Positions 34,551 through 44,123 are shown, counted from the first letter of the stretch. The stretch is 64,000 nucleotides of DNA from Lachnospiraceae bacterium oral taxon 096 (GCA_018141845.1 CP073340.1:893001-957000); one strand, 5' to 3'. Numbers and translations are program-made. The notes: a model not told the origin generated them from the sequence alone.

Positions 34551-35502
34551 ATTTCAAAGAGAAATTGATTATATTCGTATTTCTGTGACAGATAAATGCA
34601 ATTTTCGCTGTCGCTATTGTATGCCAGAAGAAGGGGTAGAGACAATTCCGCACAGCGAAGTTCTTAGTTTTGAAGAGATTGTGCGAGTGGTTTCGGTGTT
34701 GAGTGAACTTGGCATAAAGAAGGTAAAGATTACAGGGGGAGAGCCTCTTGTTCGAAGGGATATTTGCACATTGATTCAAAAGATTGCCAAAATTTCAGGT
34801 ATTGAAGATATTACGCTGACAACCAATGGATTTTTGTTGGGAGAGATGGCAGAACAATTAAAGAGAGCAGGAATTCGTACCATTAATGTCAGCGTTGACA
34901 CCCTAAACCGAAGGGAATTTGCGGATATTTGCAGAAGAGATGGGCTTGATCAAGTGTTAGATAGTATTGAAAGGGCAAAAAACTTGGGATTAGAGATTCG
35001 TATCAATACGACGGTGAGTGAGGAGAGCAATTTAGAAGAATTGTTTGAATTACTTGAATATTTTGTAAATCGGGATATACCCGTGCGATTTATTGAGTTG
35101 ATGCCGATTGGGTGCGGGCATGGCAGCAGAGTAAAAAATCAGGATTTACAGAAGATGTTAAAGAAAAGGTATCCTGATTTTGTAAGAAGTAACTTTTCAG
35201 GAAATGGACCAGCTGTCTACTATACTTTTGGCAAAAATAAGAAAGTGGGATTTATTAGTGCAGTGCACAATAAGTTCTGTGAAAGCTGTAATCGCATTCG
35301 CCTAAGTTGTGATGGGAAGATCAAGCCTTGTCTAGCTAGCAGTCTTAGCTATGATATCAAAGCAGTGCTAAGAAGTGGGGGCGATGACAAAAAATTAAAA
35401 GAGTCACTTGAACAGGCCATTTTTTACAAGCCATTGGAGCATCATTTTGGCAAGGAAAAAAGTGGATGTATAAAAAATACAATGAATCAAATCGGAGGTT
35501 AA
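34540..35502 (+). CDS. moaA: GTP 3',8-cyclase (radical SAM)
   Basis: The 320-residue radical SAM enzyme has C20-x3-C24-x2-C27 (CNFRCRYC) for the SAM cluster and C-x2-C-x13-C near the end ([11 protein letters not shown] to PC) for the substrate cluster. It ends in Gly-Gly, the tail known to be needed for activity. It makes the first intermediate of molybdenum cofactor from GTP. ATG 34540 gives the conserved start [26 protein letters not shown] lies upstream. Confidence 0.94.
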   Translation: MRDRFQREIDYIRISVTDKCNFRCRYCMPEEGVETIPHSEVLSFEEIVRVVSVLSELGIKKVKITGGEPLVRRDICTLIQKIAKISGIEDITLTTNGFLLGEMAEQLKRAGIRTINVSVDTLNRREFADICRRDGLDQVLDSIERAKNLGLEIRINTTVSEESNLEELFELLEYFVNRDIPVRFIELMPIGCGHGSRVKNQDLQKMLKKRYPDFVRSNFSGNGPAVYYTFGKNKKVGFISAVHNKFCESCNRIRLSCDGKIKPCLASSLSYDIKAVLRSGGDDKKLKESLEQAIFYKPLEHHFGKEKSGCIKNTMNQIGG

Positions 35503-35503
35503 G

Positions 35504-35938
35504 ATGGGCGAAGTAATGGGAATATGTATCAGTAAAAAGCGAGGTACAGCCAAAGTAGAGGTTGAGGAAGCGAATCTTATCAAAGACTTTGGCATTGAAC
35601 ATGATGCTCATGCGGGAAATTGGCATCGCCAAGTGAGTTTGCTTTCCTTTGAGACAAGAGAGGCATTTAAGGCCCGTGGGGCAGAGATTGATGATGGTGC
35701 ATTTGGTGAAAATATCATTGTCAGTGGCATTGATTTAATCCATCTTCCTGTGGGCACTCAAATAAAATCAGGCGATGTATTGCTTGAGGTCACACAGATT
35801 GGCAAGGAGTGTCATTCACACTGTGAGATTTATCACCGCATGGGTGAGTGCATTATGCCAACTAATGGGATATTTACAAGAGTACTTCATGGTGGAAAAT
35901 TAAAGAAGGGAGATCAAATCAAGGTATGTACAGAGTAG
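35504..35938 (+). CDS. MOSC domain protein
   Basis: The 144-residue protein is a stand-alone MOSC domain: HDAHAGNWHRQVSLLSFET, GAFGENIIVSGIDL, and the cysteine in TQIGKECHSHC that is the proposed sulfur carrier. MOSC domains deliver sulfur to molybdenum cofactor or its enzymes. It follows moaA after one base and overlaps mogA by 13 nt, which ties it to this pathway. Confidence 0.88.
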   Translation: MGEVMGICISKKRGTAKVEVEEANLIKDFGIEHDAHAGNWHRQVSLLSFETREAFKARGAEIDDGAFGENIIVSGIDLIHLPVGTQIKSGDVLLEVTQIGKECHSHCEIYHRMGECIMPTNGIFTRVLHGGKLKKGDQIKVCTE

Positions 35939-36417
35939 GAATTGTCACCTTGAGCGACAAGGGAGCAAGTGGGCAAAGAGAAGATGCATCGGGTCCACTG
36001 ATTAAAGATTTGTTGCCAAAAGATCAATATGAAGTCATCAGGTATGTCTTACTTCCTGACGATAAGGAAGAGTTAAAAAAGGAGTTGATCGATATGGCAG
36101 ATCATCTCAAGTTAGACCTTGTACTTACTACAGGAGGAACAGGATTTTCGCCCAGAGATATTACACCGGAGGCAACAAGAGAAGTTGCTGACCGCTTGGC
36201 TGAGGGCATTGCACAGGCCATTCGAAATTACAGTATGAGTATTACAAAGCGTGCGATGTTATCGAGGGCGACCAGTGTTATTCGAAAGAATACACTCATC
36301 ATTAATATGCCAGGTAGTCCAAAGGCAGTGCGTGAGGAATTGGAGTTTATTTTAGATACTTTACCACATGGACTCGATGTGCTACAGGGAAATGTCAATG
36401 ATTGTGCAAGAAAGTAA
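35926..36417 (+). CDS. mogA: Molybdopterin adenylyltransferase (MogA/MoaB family)
   Basis: The 163-residue protein has VGIVTLSDKGASGQREDASG, LVLTTGGTGFSPRDITPEAT and the NMPGSPKAVREELEFIL end of the MogA/MoaB family. It adenylates molybdopterin before metal insertion by MoeA. Gene order and overlap with the MOSC gene support this. MoaB-type proteins without proven activity share the fold, so the exact name is less certain than the family. Confidence 0.88.
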   Translation: MYRVGIVTLSDKGASGQREDASGPLIKDLLPKDQYEVIRYVLLPDDKEELKKELIDMADHLKLDLVLTTGGTGFSPRDITPEATREVADRLAEGIAQAIRNYSMSITKRAMLSRATSVIRKNTLIINMPGSPKAVREELEFILDTLPHGLDVLQGNVNDCARK

Positions 36418-36436
36418 GGAAGGGAGACAAAAGAAA

Positions 36437-37279
36437 ATGAAAAGATGGAAATTGGTCTTGATAGCAATAGTAGCGGTAGGTGCAACAACCGCTTTGGTGG
36501 CCTGTGCAGGAAAAGCAGGAAAGGACAAGGCTGAAAAGTCAGAAACATCAGCAGCATCGACCAATGCAGGAGCTTCTAATGCGAAGGGGCAGTTGACCTT
36601 GGGAGCAGCGGCATCGCTGGAGAAGGTATTTAGTGATAAAATTATTCCGATGTTTAATGAGAAGTACCCAGACATTAAAGTGACAGGAACTTATGATAGT
36701 TCAGGAAAGATTCAGGCACAAATTGAGGAAGGTGCAAAGATCGATGTTTTCTTTTCAGCAGCTACGAAACAGATGGATGAACTAGATGAGAAGGGCTTAA
36801 TGGATACGGCCTCTATTCATCCAATGCTTGAGAATAAGCTGGTGATGATTGCAGCCAAGGACAAGGCAGAGCAATTTACCAGTTTTGAGCAAATTGCTAA
36901 TGCAAAGAAAGTGGCCATTGGAGATCCAAAGAGTGTGCCAGCGGGAGCCTATGCAAAGGAAGTTTTAGAGAGCATGGAGATTTGGGATGCTGTGCAGGAC
37001 AAATTAAGTCTTGGCAGCAATGTCACCGAAGTGCTCAATTGGGTTGCTGATGGCAGTGCAAGTGTAGGTCTTGTCTATGTAACTGATGCAAAAAAATTGG
37101 CAGATAAGGTTTCCGTAATTGAAGAGGCTCCAGAGGGAACATTAAAGGAAAAAATTGTTTATCCAATTGGTATCGTGAAGAATTCAGATAATGCTGCTGC
37201 TGCAAAAATATTTGTTGACTTCTTGAAGACGGATGCAGTAAAGCAGGTATTTGTAGAAAGTGGATTTACTGTAGAATAG
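36437..37279 (+). CDS. modA: Molybdate ABC transporter substrate-binding lipoprotein
   Basis: The 280-residue protein has a lipoprotein signal ending in the lipobox LVAC and a short Ala/Ser linker. The rest is a periplasmic-binding-protein fold with the ModA pattern GQLTLGAAASLEKVF, GTYDSSGKIQAQIEEGAKIDVFFSA and SVGLVYVTDA. It captures molybdate (or tungstate) outside the cell for modB and modC. ATG 36437 is chosen with AAGGAAGGGAG upstream and gives a proper signal sequence. Confidence 0.93.
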   Translation: MKRWKLVLIAIVAVGATTALVACAGKAGKDKAEKSETSAASTNAGASNAKGQLTLGAAASLEKVFSDKIIPMFNEKYPDIKVTGTYDSSGKIQAQIEEGAKIDVFFSAATKQMDELDEKGLMDTASIHPMLENKLVMIAAKDKAEQFTSFEQIANAKKVAIGDPKSVPAGAYAKEVLESMEIWDAVQDKLSLGSNVTEVLNWVADGSASVGLVYVTDAKKLADKVSVIEEAPEGTLKEKIVYPIGIVKNSDNAAAAKIFVDFLKTDAVKQVFVESGFTVE

Positions 37280-37287
37280 GGGATCGT

Positions 37288-37944
37288 ATGGATTTTCGTC
37301 CGATTTTTGTATCATTAAAAACGGCATCCATTTCTATTGTCTGTACATTCTTTTTGGGAATTGCTTTGGCTGCCTGGGTGACAACCATTCAATCTAAGAA
37401 AAAAAAGGCAATGATCGATGGAATATTGACATTGCCTATGGTTCTGCCACCGACGGTGGCAGGATTTTTTCTTTTATACCTTTTTGGTGCAAAGAGGCCA
37501 ATTGGAAAAATTTTTGAGAAAATATTTGGTATGCCGATTGTATTTTCTTTTGGTGCGACCGTCATTGCAGCTGTGGCCATTTCTCTCCCACTGATGTATC
37601 GCTCAGCAAGGGGGGCAATCGAACAGGTAGACAGAGAAGTAGTTCTTGCAGCACGGACACTGGGACTTTCGGAGCAAATGATTTTTTGGAAAATTATTTT
37701 GCCCATGGCAAGACCAGGCATTTTGTCAGGAGGGATACTTGCCTTTACCAGAGGGCTTGGAGAATTTGGTGCAACCACAATGATTGCGGGAAATATCGCA
37801 GGAAAGACAAGAACTTTGCCTCTGGCGATCTATTCGGCCGTGGCAGCAGGCGATATGAAAGAGGCAGGAGATTATGTCCTAATTTTAGTTGTCTTTTCCT
37901 TTTTTGCCGTGATGTGCATTGATGTCTTGGGAGGAAAGAAGTAA
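37288..37944 (+). CDS. modB: Molybdate ABC transporter permease
   Basis: The 218-residue polytopic protein has the ModB features GILTLPMVLPPTVAGFFLLYL and the cytoplasmic EAA loop AARTLGLSEQMIFWKIILPMARPGIL, which docks on the ATPase. It forms the molybdate channel. It starts 8 nt after modA, and its stop codon overlaps the modC start (TAATG). Confidence 0.94.
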   Translation: MDFRPIFVSLKTASISIVCTFFLGIALAAWVTTIQSKKKKAMIDGILTLPMVLPPTVAGFFLLYLFGAKRPIGKIFEKIFGMPIVFSFGATVIAAVAISLPLMYRSARGAIEQVDREVVLAARTLGLSEQMIFWKIILPMARPGILSGGILAFTRGLGEFGATTMIAGNIAGKTRTLPLAIYSAVAAGDMKEAGDYVLILVVFSFFAVMCIDVLGGKK

Positions 37945-38966
37945 TGGCATTGTTTGTGGATATCACAAAGAAATTGGAACATTTTACATTGCAAGTTCAG
38001 ATGTCGACAAAAAATATAGGTGTGGTGGGGATACTCGGAGCATCGGGATGTGGAAAGAGTATGACACTTCGCTGTATTGCGGGCATTGAAATACCAGACA
38101 GCGGAAAGATTATTTTGAATGGAAGAGTTTTGTATGACAGTGAAAAGAAAATTTGTCTTCCACCACAAAAGAGGAAAGTTGGTTATCTCTTTCAGCAATA
38201 TGCACTATTCCCTCACATGACAGTGAGAGAAAATTTAGAGATTGTCGCCGGGGTCGCAAAGACAGAAAATGAGATTGCAAAATATTTGGCACTACTTCAT
38301 ATTGAAGAAATTGTAGACAGTTATCCCGAAAGATTGTCTGGAGGGCAAAAACAGAGAGTGGCGATGGCAAGAATGCTATTGACAAAACCAGAACTTGTCC
38401 TTCTCGATGAACCATTTTCTGCACTGGATAATTATTTAAAGGAAAGCTTGGAATTAGAGATTATGCAACTATTTCAGAAACTTTCTGTAGAATCTATTAT
38501 GGTGACACACAGTAGGGAGGAAGCTTATCGCATATGCAGTTATCTTTTTGTTTTTGAACGCGGGCAAGTTTCTAGGGAGGGAGAAACGACAGAAGTATTT
38601 CAAGATCCAAAGACCGTGGCAGCAGCAAAATTGACAGGTTGCAAAAATATTTTTTCAATCAAAAAAAAGAGTGAAAAATTTATGGATATTTCTGAAATTA
38701 ATATGTGTTTCAATTTTGTGGGGGACATTCCAAAAGACATCCGTTATGTGGGGATTCGAGCCCATGATTTGTGCTTTAGAGAAGGCGAAGGAGAGAATAA
38801 TTTACTTGTAAAAAGCGTAAAGTTTTTAGAGGATCCCTTTGAGCAAATCGCGATTATCAATGATAAGATATGGTTAAAATGTGCAAAGAGTGAGAATATC
38901 TTGAAAAAGATAGAAGAAGGACAGAGATTGCATTTTCCACCACAGAAGTTGATGCTCCTAAAGTGA
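37944..38966 (+). CDS. modC: Molybdate ABC transporter ATPase
   Basis: The 340-residue ATPase has GASGCGKSMTLRCIAGIE as Walker A, with Met at the usual Ser/Thr position, the signature LSGGQKQRVAMARML and Walker B LVLLDEPFSALD. The last 100 residues form a TOBE-like regulatory domain (VGIRAHDLCF). It powers the ModAB transporter. The Met in Walker A is, to my knowledge, common in clostridial ModC and need not mean loss of function. Last gene of the molybdenum operon. Confidence 0.93.
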   Translation: MALFVDITKKLEHFTLQVQMSTKNIGVVGILGASGCGKSMTLRCIAGIEIPDSGKIILNGRVLYDSEKKICLPPQKRKVGYLFQQYALFPHMTVRENLEIVAGVAKTENEIAKYLALLHIEEIVDSYPERLSGGQKQRVAMARMLLTKPELVLLDEPFSALDNYLKESLELEIMQLFQKLSVESIMVTHSREEAYRICSYLFVFERGQVSREGETTEVFQDPKTVAAAKLTGCKNIFSIKKKSEKFMDISEINMCFNFVGDIPKDIRYVGIRAHDLCFREGEGENNLLVKSVKFLEDPFEQIAIINDKIWLKCAKSENILKKIEEGQRLHFPPQKLMLLK

Positions 38967-38971
38967 TGCTG

Positions 38972-39000
38972 TTGACTTCTTATTTTTCTTATATTAGAAT
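38972..39000 (+). promoter_or_regulatory. Sigma-A promoter of the isocitrate dehydrogenase gene
   Basis: TTGACT (38972-38977), a 17-bp spacer and TAGAAT (38995-39000) lie 43 bp before the start codon. Confidence 0.65.
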
Positions 39001-39042
39001 TCGAAAATAGAGATAAATGGCTAGGTTGTAGAGGAGGAGAAC

Positions 39043-40203
39043 ATGGAGAGTGGATTCGAAAATGCCATAGAGCAATTTAGAGAGTTGCTCAGCGAGCAAT
39101 GTGCAAGGGCAGTGAAGTTGGCCGAGGAAAAAGATGGTGTAGATTTTTCTTCAAAGAAGGAGATTGTGATCGGTGTAGTGGATGGCGATGGCATTGGACC
39201 AGTGATTATGAAAGAAGCAAGAAATCTTTTGCAAGAACTTTTAAGAGATGAAATTGCAAGTGGAAAAGTTCGATTGAAAGATATTGAGGGATTGACTGTA
39301 GAAAATCGCCTAGAAAAGGGGCAATCTATTCCAGATGATGTGCTTGAAGAGTTAAAATCTTGTGATGTGATCTTGAAAGGGCCAACAACAACGCCAAATG
39401 GTGGAACTTTGGAAAGTGCCAATGTGACTTTGAGAAGAGAGCTTGATTTATTTGCGAATGTTCGCCCAGTCTGTGTGCCATCACAGGAAATTGATTGGAT
39501 CTTTTTTAGAGAAAACACAGAGGGAGAGTATGTGCTTGGATCAAGGGGAATTCATGTAGATCTTGGGGATACCAGTCTTTCTATGGACTTTAAGGTGACT
39601 TCAGAATATGGAACAAAAAGAATTGCAAGATCAGCCTTTGAATATGCAAGGCAAAATCATAAAAAGCATGTAGCCATTGTGACGAAGGCCAATATTATGA
39701 AAAAGACGGATGGTGAGTTTTCTCGCATCTGCCATGAGATGGCCAAGGAGTATCCAGAACTTGAAGTTGGAGAGTGGTATGTGGATATTATGACAGCAAA
39801 TCTTCTCAATGAAAATATTCGTAAAAATTTTGAGGTCTTTATATTGCCAAATCTCTATGGAGATATTATTACGGATGAGGCTGCACAGATACAAGGAGGA
39901 GTGGGAACGGCAGGGTCTGCCAATATTGGTTCAAAGTATGCAATGTTTGAGGCCATCCATGGCTCTGCACCGAGAATGGTGGAGGAGGGACTTGCCGACT
40001 ATGCAAACCCTTCCAGCGTCTTTAAGGCCACGGAGATGATGCTTGGCCATATTGGTCTAGAGAAAAAAGCAAAAGTATTGGCAAGAGCATTAAAGATTTG
40101 TGCGGAAGAAGAGAAAAAAGTGGTTGTCGATGGAACAAAAAATGGGGCAACAGCCCATGAATTTGGAACTTATGTATTGGAAACGATAAAAAGAATGGAA
40201 TAG
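39043..40203 (+). CDS. NAD-type isocitrate/isopropylmalate dehydrogenase family enzyme
   Basis: The 386-residue protein belongs to the decarboxylating hydroxyacid dehydrogenase family: VVDGDGIGPVIMKEA, the substrate-loop segment LRRELDLFANVRPV, FFRENTEGEYVLGSRGI, and the NLYGDIITDEAAQIQGGVG metal site. The ENTEGEY motif points to isocitrate rather than isopropylmalate; a true leuB lies at 50667. It would make 2-oxoglutarate for glutamate synthesis. About 45 extra N-terminal residues precede the core. AGGAGGAG stands 6 nt before the ATG; it has its own promoter and terminator. Confidence 0.85.
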   Translation: MESGFENAIEQFRELLSEQCARAVKLAEEKDGVDFSSKKEIVIGVVDGDGIGPVIMKEARNLLQELLRDEIASGKVRLKDIEGLTVENRLEKGQSIPDDVLEELKSCDVILKGPTTTPNGGTLESANVTLRRELDLFANVRPVCVPSQEIDWIFFRENTEGEYVLGSRGIHVDLGDTSLSMDFKVTSEYGTKRIARSAFEYARQNHKKHVAIVTKANIMKKTDGEFSRICHEMAKEYPELEVGEWYVDIMTANLLNENIRKNFEVFILPNLYGDIITDEAAQIQGGVGTAGSANIGSKYAMFEAIHGSAPRMVEEGLADYANPSSVFKATEMMLGHIGLEKKAKVLARALKICAEEEKKVVVDGTKNGATAHEFGTYVLETIKRME

Positions 40204-40217
40204 CATTGGAAAATATA

Positions 40218-40254
40218 GGCTGTAAAAAACTCTGGTTTTTTGCGGCCTTATTTT
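40218..40254 (+). terminator. Terminator after isocitrate dehydrogenase
   Basis: GGCTGTAAAAAAC pairs with GTTTTTTGCGGCC around a TCTG loop, followed by TTATTTT. The stem relies on a few G-U pairs. Confidence 0.65.
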
Positions 40255-40265
40255 GGAGGTAAAAG

Positions 40266-40838
40266 ATGAATGAGAGAATGAAAGAAATTTTGGTAGAGGT
40301 GGAAAAAGATCCAAGAAATCGTGATTATACAGAAAGAGGAATTTATCCCATTGTACAAATAAGTGAAAATGCAAAGATTTTAATTGTTGGTCAAGCTCCA
40401 GGAAGAATTGTAGAGGAGACAAAAATTCCATTTAATGATAAGTCAGGCGACACGCTTCGCTCATGGTTGGGAATGACAAGAGAAGTTTTTTATTCAGAAA
40501 AGATGGCCATTATGCCTATGGATTTTTATTATCCTGGAAAGGGAAAGAGTGGGGATCTTCCGCCAAGGAAGTTTATGGCTGAGTACCACGAGCGACTCTT
40601 GGCGGAAATGAAAACGATTGAGCTGACAATTCTTGTCGGGAAGTATGCACAGGATCATTACCTTGGAAAGAGCAGAAAAAACTTAACAGAGGTGGTCAAA
40701 AACTATCAAGATTATCTGCCAAAGTATTTTCCTATTGTCCATCCAAGTCCATTGAATATTCGTTGGCAGAAGAAAAATCCTTGGTTTATTGAGGAGGTTG
40801 TGCCAAAATTAAAGGAGAAAGTGGAACAAATTCTATAG
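40266..40838 (+). CDS. Uracil-DNA glycosylase family protein
   Basis: The 190-residue protein has the UDG-fold motifs: ILIVGQAPGRIVEET near the N-terminus, LTILVGKYAQDHYLG, and PIVHPSPLNIRWQKKNPWF, where HPSPLN is motif 2. It most likely removes uracil or another damaged base from DNA, or is a UDG-fold protein of unknown substrate. TGGAGG precedes the ATG. Its 3' end overlaps by 6 bp the convergent cysteine desulfurase gene. Confidence 0.85.
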   Translation: MNERMKEILVEVEKDPRNRDYTERGIYPIVQISENAKILIVGQAPGRIVEETKIPFNDKSGDTLRSWLGMTREVFYSEKMAIMPMDFYYPGKGKSGDLPPRKFMAEYHERLLAEMKTIELTILVGKYAQDHYLGKSRKNLTEVVKNYQDYLPKYFPIVHPSPLNIRWQKKNPWFIEEVVPKLKEKVEQIL

Positions 40839-41969
40839 TTTTTTGGTTATTTCGACTAGTTGATCCACGACAAAATTCACTTCTTCAAGTGTATTGGAGG
40901 CATCGAGAGAAAGACGCAAGGAACTGTGGGCAAGCTCATGGGAAAGTCCAAGGGAAAGCAGTACATGAGATGGATCAATAGAACCCGATGCACAGGCTGA
41001 ACCACTCGAAGCACAGATGCCTCTTTGGTCGAGCATAATCAGCAATAGCTCTCCATCTGCATTGGGAATGGTTACATTCACATTGCCTGGAAGACGATGG
41101 GAGAGGGAGCCATTGATGTGAGCATTTGGGATTTCATTCATTAATCGAGAAATCATATGGTCTCTAAGGGCAGTGACCTTCGTGCAATCTTCGCCTAAGT
41201 GGTCAAGACTTTTCTTTGCTGCAGTGGCCATGCCGACAATGGCAGGAAGATTTTCTGTGCCTGCTCGGCGTTTTCTCTCCTGTGCTCCACCTTGAATAAA
41301 GGCCTTTAGTTTAATTCCATTTTTGATATACAAAAAGCCACAGCCCTTTGGCGAATGAAATTTATGACCACTGGCACTGAGCAAATCAATATTCATTTCT
41401 TCCACATCAATGGGAATGTGGGCATAGGCTTGCACGGCATCAGTGTGAAAGAGAATATTGTGCTTTTTTGCAATCGCTCCGATGTCCTTGATGGGTTCGA
41501 TGGTTCCGATTTCATTATTGGCAAACATGACACTGATTAAAATGGTATCTGGGCGAATCGCCGCTTCTAGGCGTTCTAAGGAAATCAAACCATTACTTTC
41601 AGGCTCAAGATAAGTGACCAAAAAGCCCTGCTTTTCTAGCTTTGCACAGGTGTGCAAGATGGCATGGTGCTCAATGGCTGTGGTGATGATGTGTCTTCCC
41701 TCATTTTTTTTAAGTTCACTTATGGCATTTAGTGCCCAGTTATCCGATTCTGTTCCTCCGCTGGTAAAATAGATTTCATTGGTGTGGGCGTTAAGGGTTT
41801 TGGCAATTTCTTCCCTCGCACAAGTCAGTGCCTCCTTGGCCTCTTGACCAAAGGAGTAGATGGAGGAAGGATTGGCATAATAATGATGAAAAAAGGGAAG
41901 CATAGCTTCAATGCTTTCGGGATAGGGCTTTGTAGTTGCGGCATTGTCCATATAAATTATTTTTTGCAT
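40833..41969 (-). CDS. Cysteine desulfurase (NifS/IscS type)
   Basis: The 378-residue PLP enzyme begins IYMDNAATTKPYPESI and has the PLP lysine in SASGHKFHSPKGCGFLYI and the active cysteine region GSACASGS. It takes sulfur from cysteine for iron-sulfur clusters or tRNA thiolation. mnmA, which needs such sulfur, lies nearby but is on the other strand. AGGTGAT precedes the ATG. A second, different cysteine-desulfurase-like gene lies at the end of the window. Confidence 0.92.
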   Translation of the reverse strand: MQKIIYMDNAATTKPYPESIEAMLPFFHHYYANPSSIYSFGQEAKEALTCAREEIAKTLNAHTNEIYFTSGGTESDNWALNAISELKKNEGRHIITTAIEHHAILHTCAKLEKQGFLVTYLEPESNGLISLERLEAAIRPDTILISVMFANNEIGTIEPIKDIGAIAKKHNILFHTDAVQAYAHIPIDVEEMNIDLLSASGHKFHSPKGCGFLYIKNGIKLKAFIQGGAQERKRRAGTENLPAIVGMATAAKKSLDHLGEDCTKVTALRDHMISRLMNEIPNAHINGSLSHRLPGNVNVTIPNADGELLLIMLDQRGICASSGSACASGSIDPSHVLLSLGLSHELAHSSLRLSLDASNTLEEVNFVVDQLVEITKKL

Positions 41970-42001
41970 AATATCACCTCATTTTGTAAACTGTACTAGG
42001 C

Positions 42002-42030
42002 TTGCATTGCCTAACTGTAAAGTATATAAT
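42002..42030 (+). promoter_or_regulatory. Sigma-A promoter for the DUF1189-mnmA genes
   Basis: TTGCAT (42002-42007), 17 bp, then TATAAT (42025-42030), 30 bp before the ATG. It lies in the divergent gap with the cysteine desulfurase gene. Confidence 0.65.
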
Positions 42031-42060
42031 GGACAGGAAACAAAAGAAAGGGTTTAATTT

Positions 42061-43011
42061 ATGAATATTTTTAGAGAGATGTTTCATGCAGTCTTTGATA
42101 TCGATGCTTATCCAAGTTTTGCAAAAAATCGCAGGGGAAAGGTATTTTTGTATGCCCTTGTACTCACCGTGATTTTATTTTGCATTACTTTGGCGAGCAT
42201 TTGGATTTCGTTTCGCCAAGAAGTGGGCGGTGGCATTAGCTGGGCGTATGAAAAATATGTGCCTAATTTTGAATTAAAAGATGGAAAGTTCTCTTTGGCT
42301 TCGCCAGTAAGTGTAGATACACAGGATATCTATTTAAAAATTGATACAGACAGTGATGTGTTTCAAAGTTTAACCACTGCTGATTTAGACCATATTTCTC
42401 AGGAACATGAGGCAGTTGTCATTGCTGATGCGGACAAGATGTATGTATCCAATCAAATGACAAGGACAGAATATGAGTTTAAAAATTCTTCAGCGAATAT
42501 AGACAAGGCGAGCGTAAAACATATTGTGATGATGAGTATTAAAGTGGGTGTTGTCATTGGATTTTTGATTATGCTTGTTTCTTATTTTATTGAGGCACTG
42601 ATCTGTGCTCTTGTTGGGCTGGTTTATGCAAAAATTATTGGAGCAAGAAATCTTCGCTATGGAAAGATTTTTACATTTGCGATTTATGGAGCAACGCTAG
42701 GAAGTATATTGAGTACTTTACTCAAGGCATTTGAGATGGATTTTCCAATGTCGAGCTATGTTTTTGTGCTCATTACCATTTTCTTTATTGAACGTGCCAT
42801 TCGTGCTTGGATGAAGCAAAACACAGTGCCTGAGGAAGAAGTTTTAAACATGGAAGAATGTAATTTTTATGGACTTCCAAAAGAAAGTAACTTGTTTGAA
42901 GGAAAGGAAGAAAAATCAAAAGAAGATCATTATTATGTGCGCAATCAGCCAGATCAGCTTAAATCCAATGATGGTTGGATAGAATCAGATGATGAAAGAG
43001 ATGGGCAATAA
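42061..43011 (+). CDS. DUF1189 family membrane protein
   Basis: The 316-residue protein fits the DUF1189 layout: start MNIFREMFHAVFDIDAYPSFAKNR, a hydrophobic segment at about 27-50, an outward domain of about 110 residues, then about four more hydrophobic segments and a charged cytoplasmic tail rich in Glu, Lys and Asp. The function of the family is not known. It starts with AAAGGG and is followed by mnmA after one base, so the two share a transcript. Confidence 0.8.
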   Translation: MNIFREMFHAVFDIDAYPSFAKNRRGKVFLYALVLTVILFCITLASIWISFRQEVGGGISWAYEKYVPNFELKDGKFSLASPVSVDTQDIYLKIDTDSDVFQSLTTADLDHISQEHEAVVIADADKMYVSNQMTRTEYEFKNSSANIDKASVKHIVMMSIKVGVVIGFLIMLVSYFIEALICALVGLVYAKIIGARNLRYGKIFTFAIYGATLGSILSTLLKAFEMDFPMSSYVFVLITIFFIERAIRAWMKQNTVPEEEVLNMEECNFYGLPKESNLFEGKEEKSKEDHYYVRNQPDQLKSNDGWIESDDERDGQ

Positions 43012-43012
43012 A

Positions 43013-44107
43013 ATGGAAAAAAAGAAAGTTGTGGTGGGAATGTCAGGTGGTGTAGATTCTTCTGTTGCGGCCTATTTACTCAAAGAGGCGGGATATGATG
43101 TGACTGGAGTTACCATGCAGATTTGGCAGGATGAGGATGAGGAACGCCAGCAAGAGAGCGGAGGATGCTGTGGTTTATCTGCAGTAGATGATGCAAGAAG
43201 AGTGGCTGCCAGCATTGGTATTCCCTACTATGTCATGAATTTTAAGGCGGAGTTTAAGGAAAAGGTGATCGACTACTTTGTTGACGAATACTTAAAGGGA
43301 AGAACGCCAAATCCTTGTATTGCCTGCAATCGATATGTCAAATGGGAGTCCTTGCTCAATCGAAGTTTGAGCATTGGGGCAGATTATATTGCCACAGGGC
43401 ATTATGCCAGAATAGAGCATTTGCCCAATGGAAGGTATGCACTAAAAAAGTCAAAGACGGATGCAAAAGATCAGACGTATGCCCTCTATAATCTGACACA
43501 GGAACAGCTTTCCAGGACATTGATGCCTGTTGGAGATTATACAAAGGATGAGATACGAAAGATTGCAGAAAAGATTAGTGCACGCATTGCCAAAAAACCT
43601 GACAGTCAAGAGATTTGCTTTGTTCCCGATCAAGACTATGCTGGTTTTATCGAAAGAGAAACAAATACAAAGTTGAGACCTGGAAATTTTGTCTTTGCCG
43701 ATGGAGAAGTGATTGGACAGCATAGAGGAATTGCCCACTACACAGTTGGACAGAGAAAGGGACTGGGGATTGCTCTTGGCCATCCCATTTTTGTGACAGA
43801 AATTCGACCTAAGACAAATGAGGTTGTGATTGGAGAGGCCGAAGATGTGTGGGGCAATGCCTTAGTGGCTGATCAAGTCAATTGGCAAAGTGTGAGTGGA
43901 ATTCCAGAGGGGGGATGTTTGAATGCCACTGGAAAAATTCGTTATTCCCATAGGGGAGAGGAATGCAGAATAAAAAGTACAGGAGAAAATCAAATTTTAG
44001 TGGAGTTTTTGCATCCTGTGCGTGCAATTACACCTGGACAGGCCATTGTATTTTATGATGATGATGGCTATGTGATGGGAGGAGCAACAATTTTACATAA
44101 AATATAG
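43013..44107 (+). CDS. mnmA: tRNA-specific 2-thiouridylase MnmA
   Basis: The 364-residue protein has the PP-loop VVVGMSGGVDSSVAAYLL, the first active-site cysteine region TPNPCIACNRYVKW and the second in DSQEICFVPDQDY. It thiolates U34 of tRNA Lys, Glu and Gln. The start at ATG 43013 gives the usual beginning MEKKKVVVGMSGG; ribosome sites are poor here, so an ATG at 43001 is also possible and translation is probably coupled to the gene before. tRNA-Gln(TTG), one of its substrates, is encoded in this window. Confidence 0.94.
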   Translation: MEKKKVVVGMSGGVDSSVAAYLLKEAGYDVTGVTMQIWQDEDEERQQESGGCCGLSAVDDARRVAASIGIPYYVMNFKAEFKEKVIDYFVDEYLKGRTPNPCIACNRYVKWESLLNRSLSIGADYIATGHYARIEHLPNGRYALKKSKTDAKDQTYALYNLTQEQLSRTLMPVGDYTKDEIRKIAEKISARIAKKPDSQEICFVPDQDYAGFIERETNTKLRPGNFVFADGEVIGQHRGIAHYTVGQRKGLGIALGHPIFVTEIRPKTNEVVIGEAEDVWGNALVADQVNWQSVSGIPEGGCLNATGKIRYSHRGEECRIKSTGENQILVEFLHPVRAITPGQAIVFYDDDGYVMGGATILHKI

Positions 44108-44123
44108 AGATAGGAGAAATGTG

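Noticed and set aside
39021-39518. 165-codon frame antisense to isocitrate dehydrogenase
   Set aside because: Ser/Phe-rich mirror of a conserved enzyme; no ribosome site or promoter.
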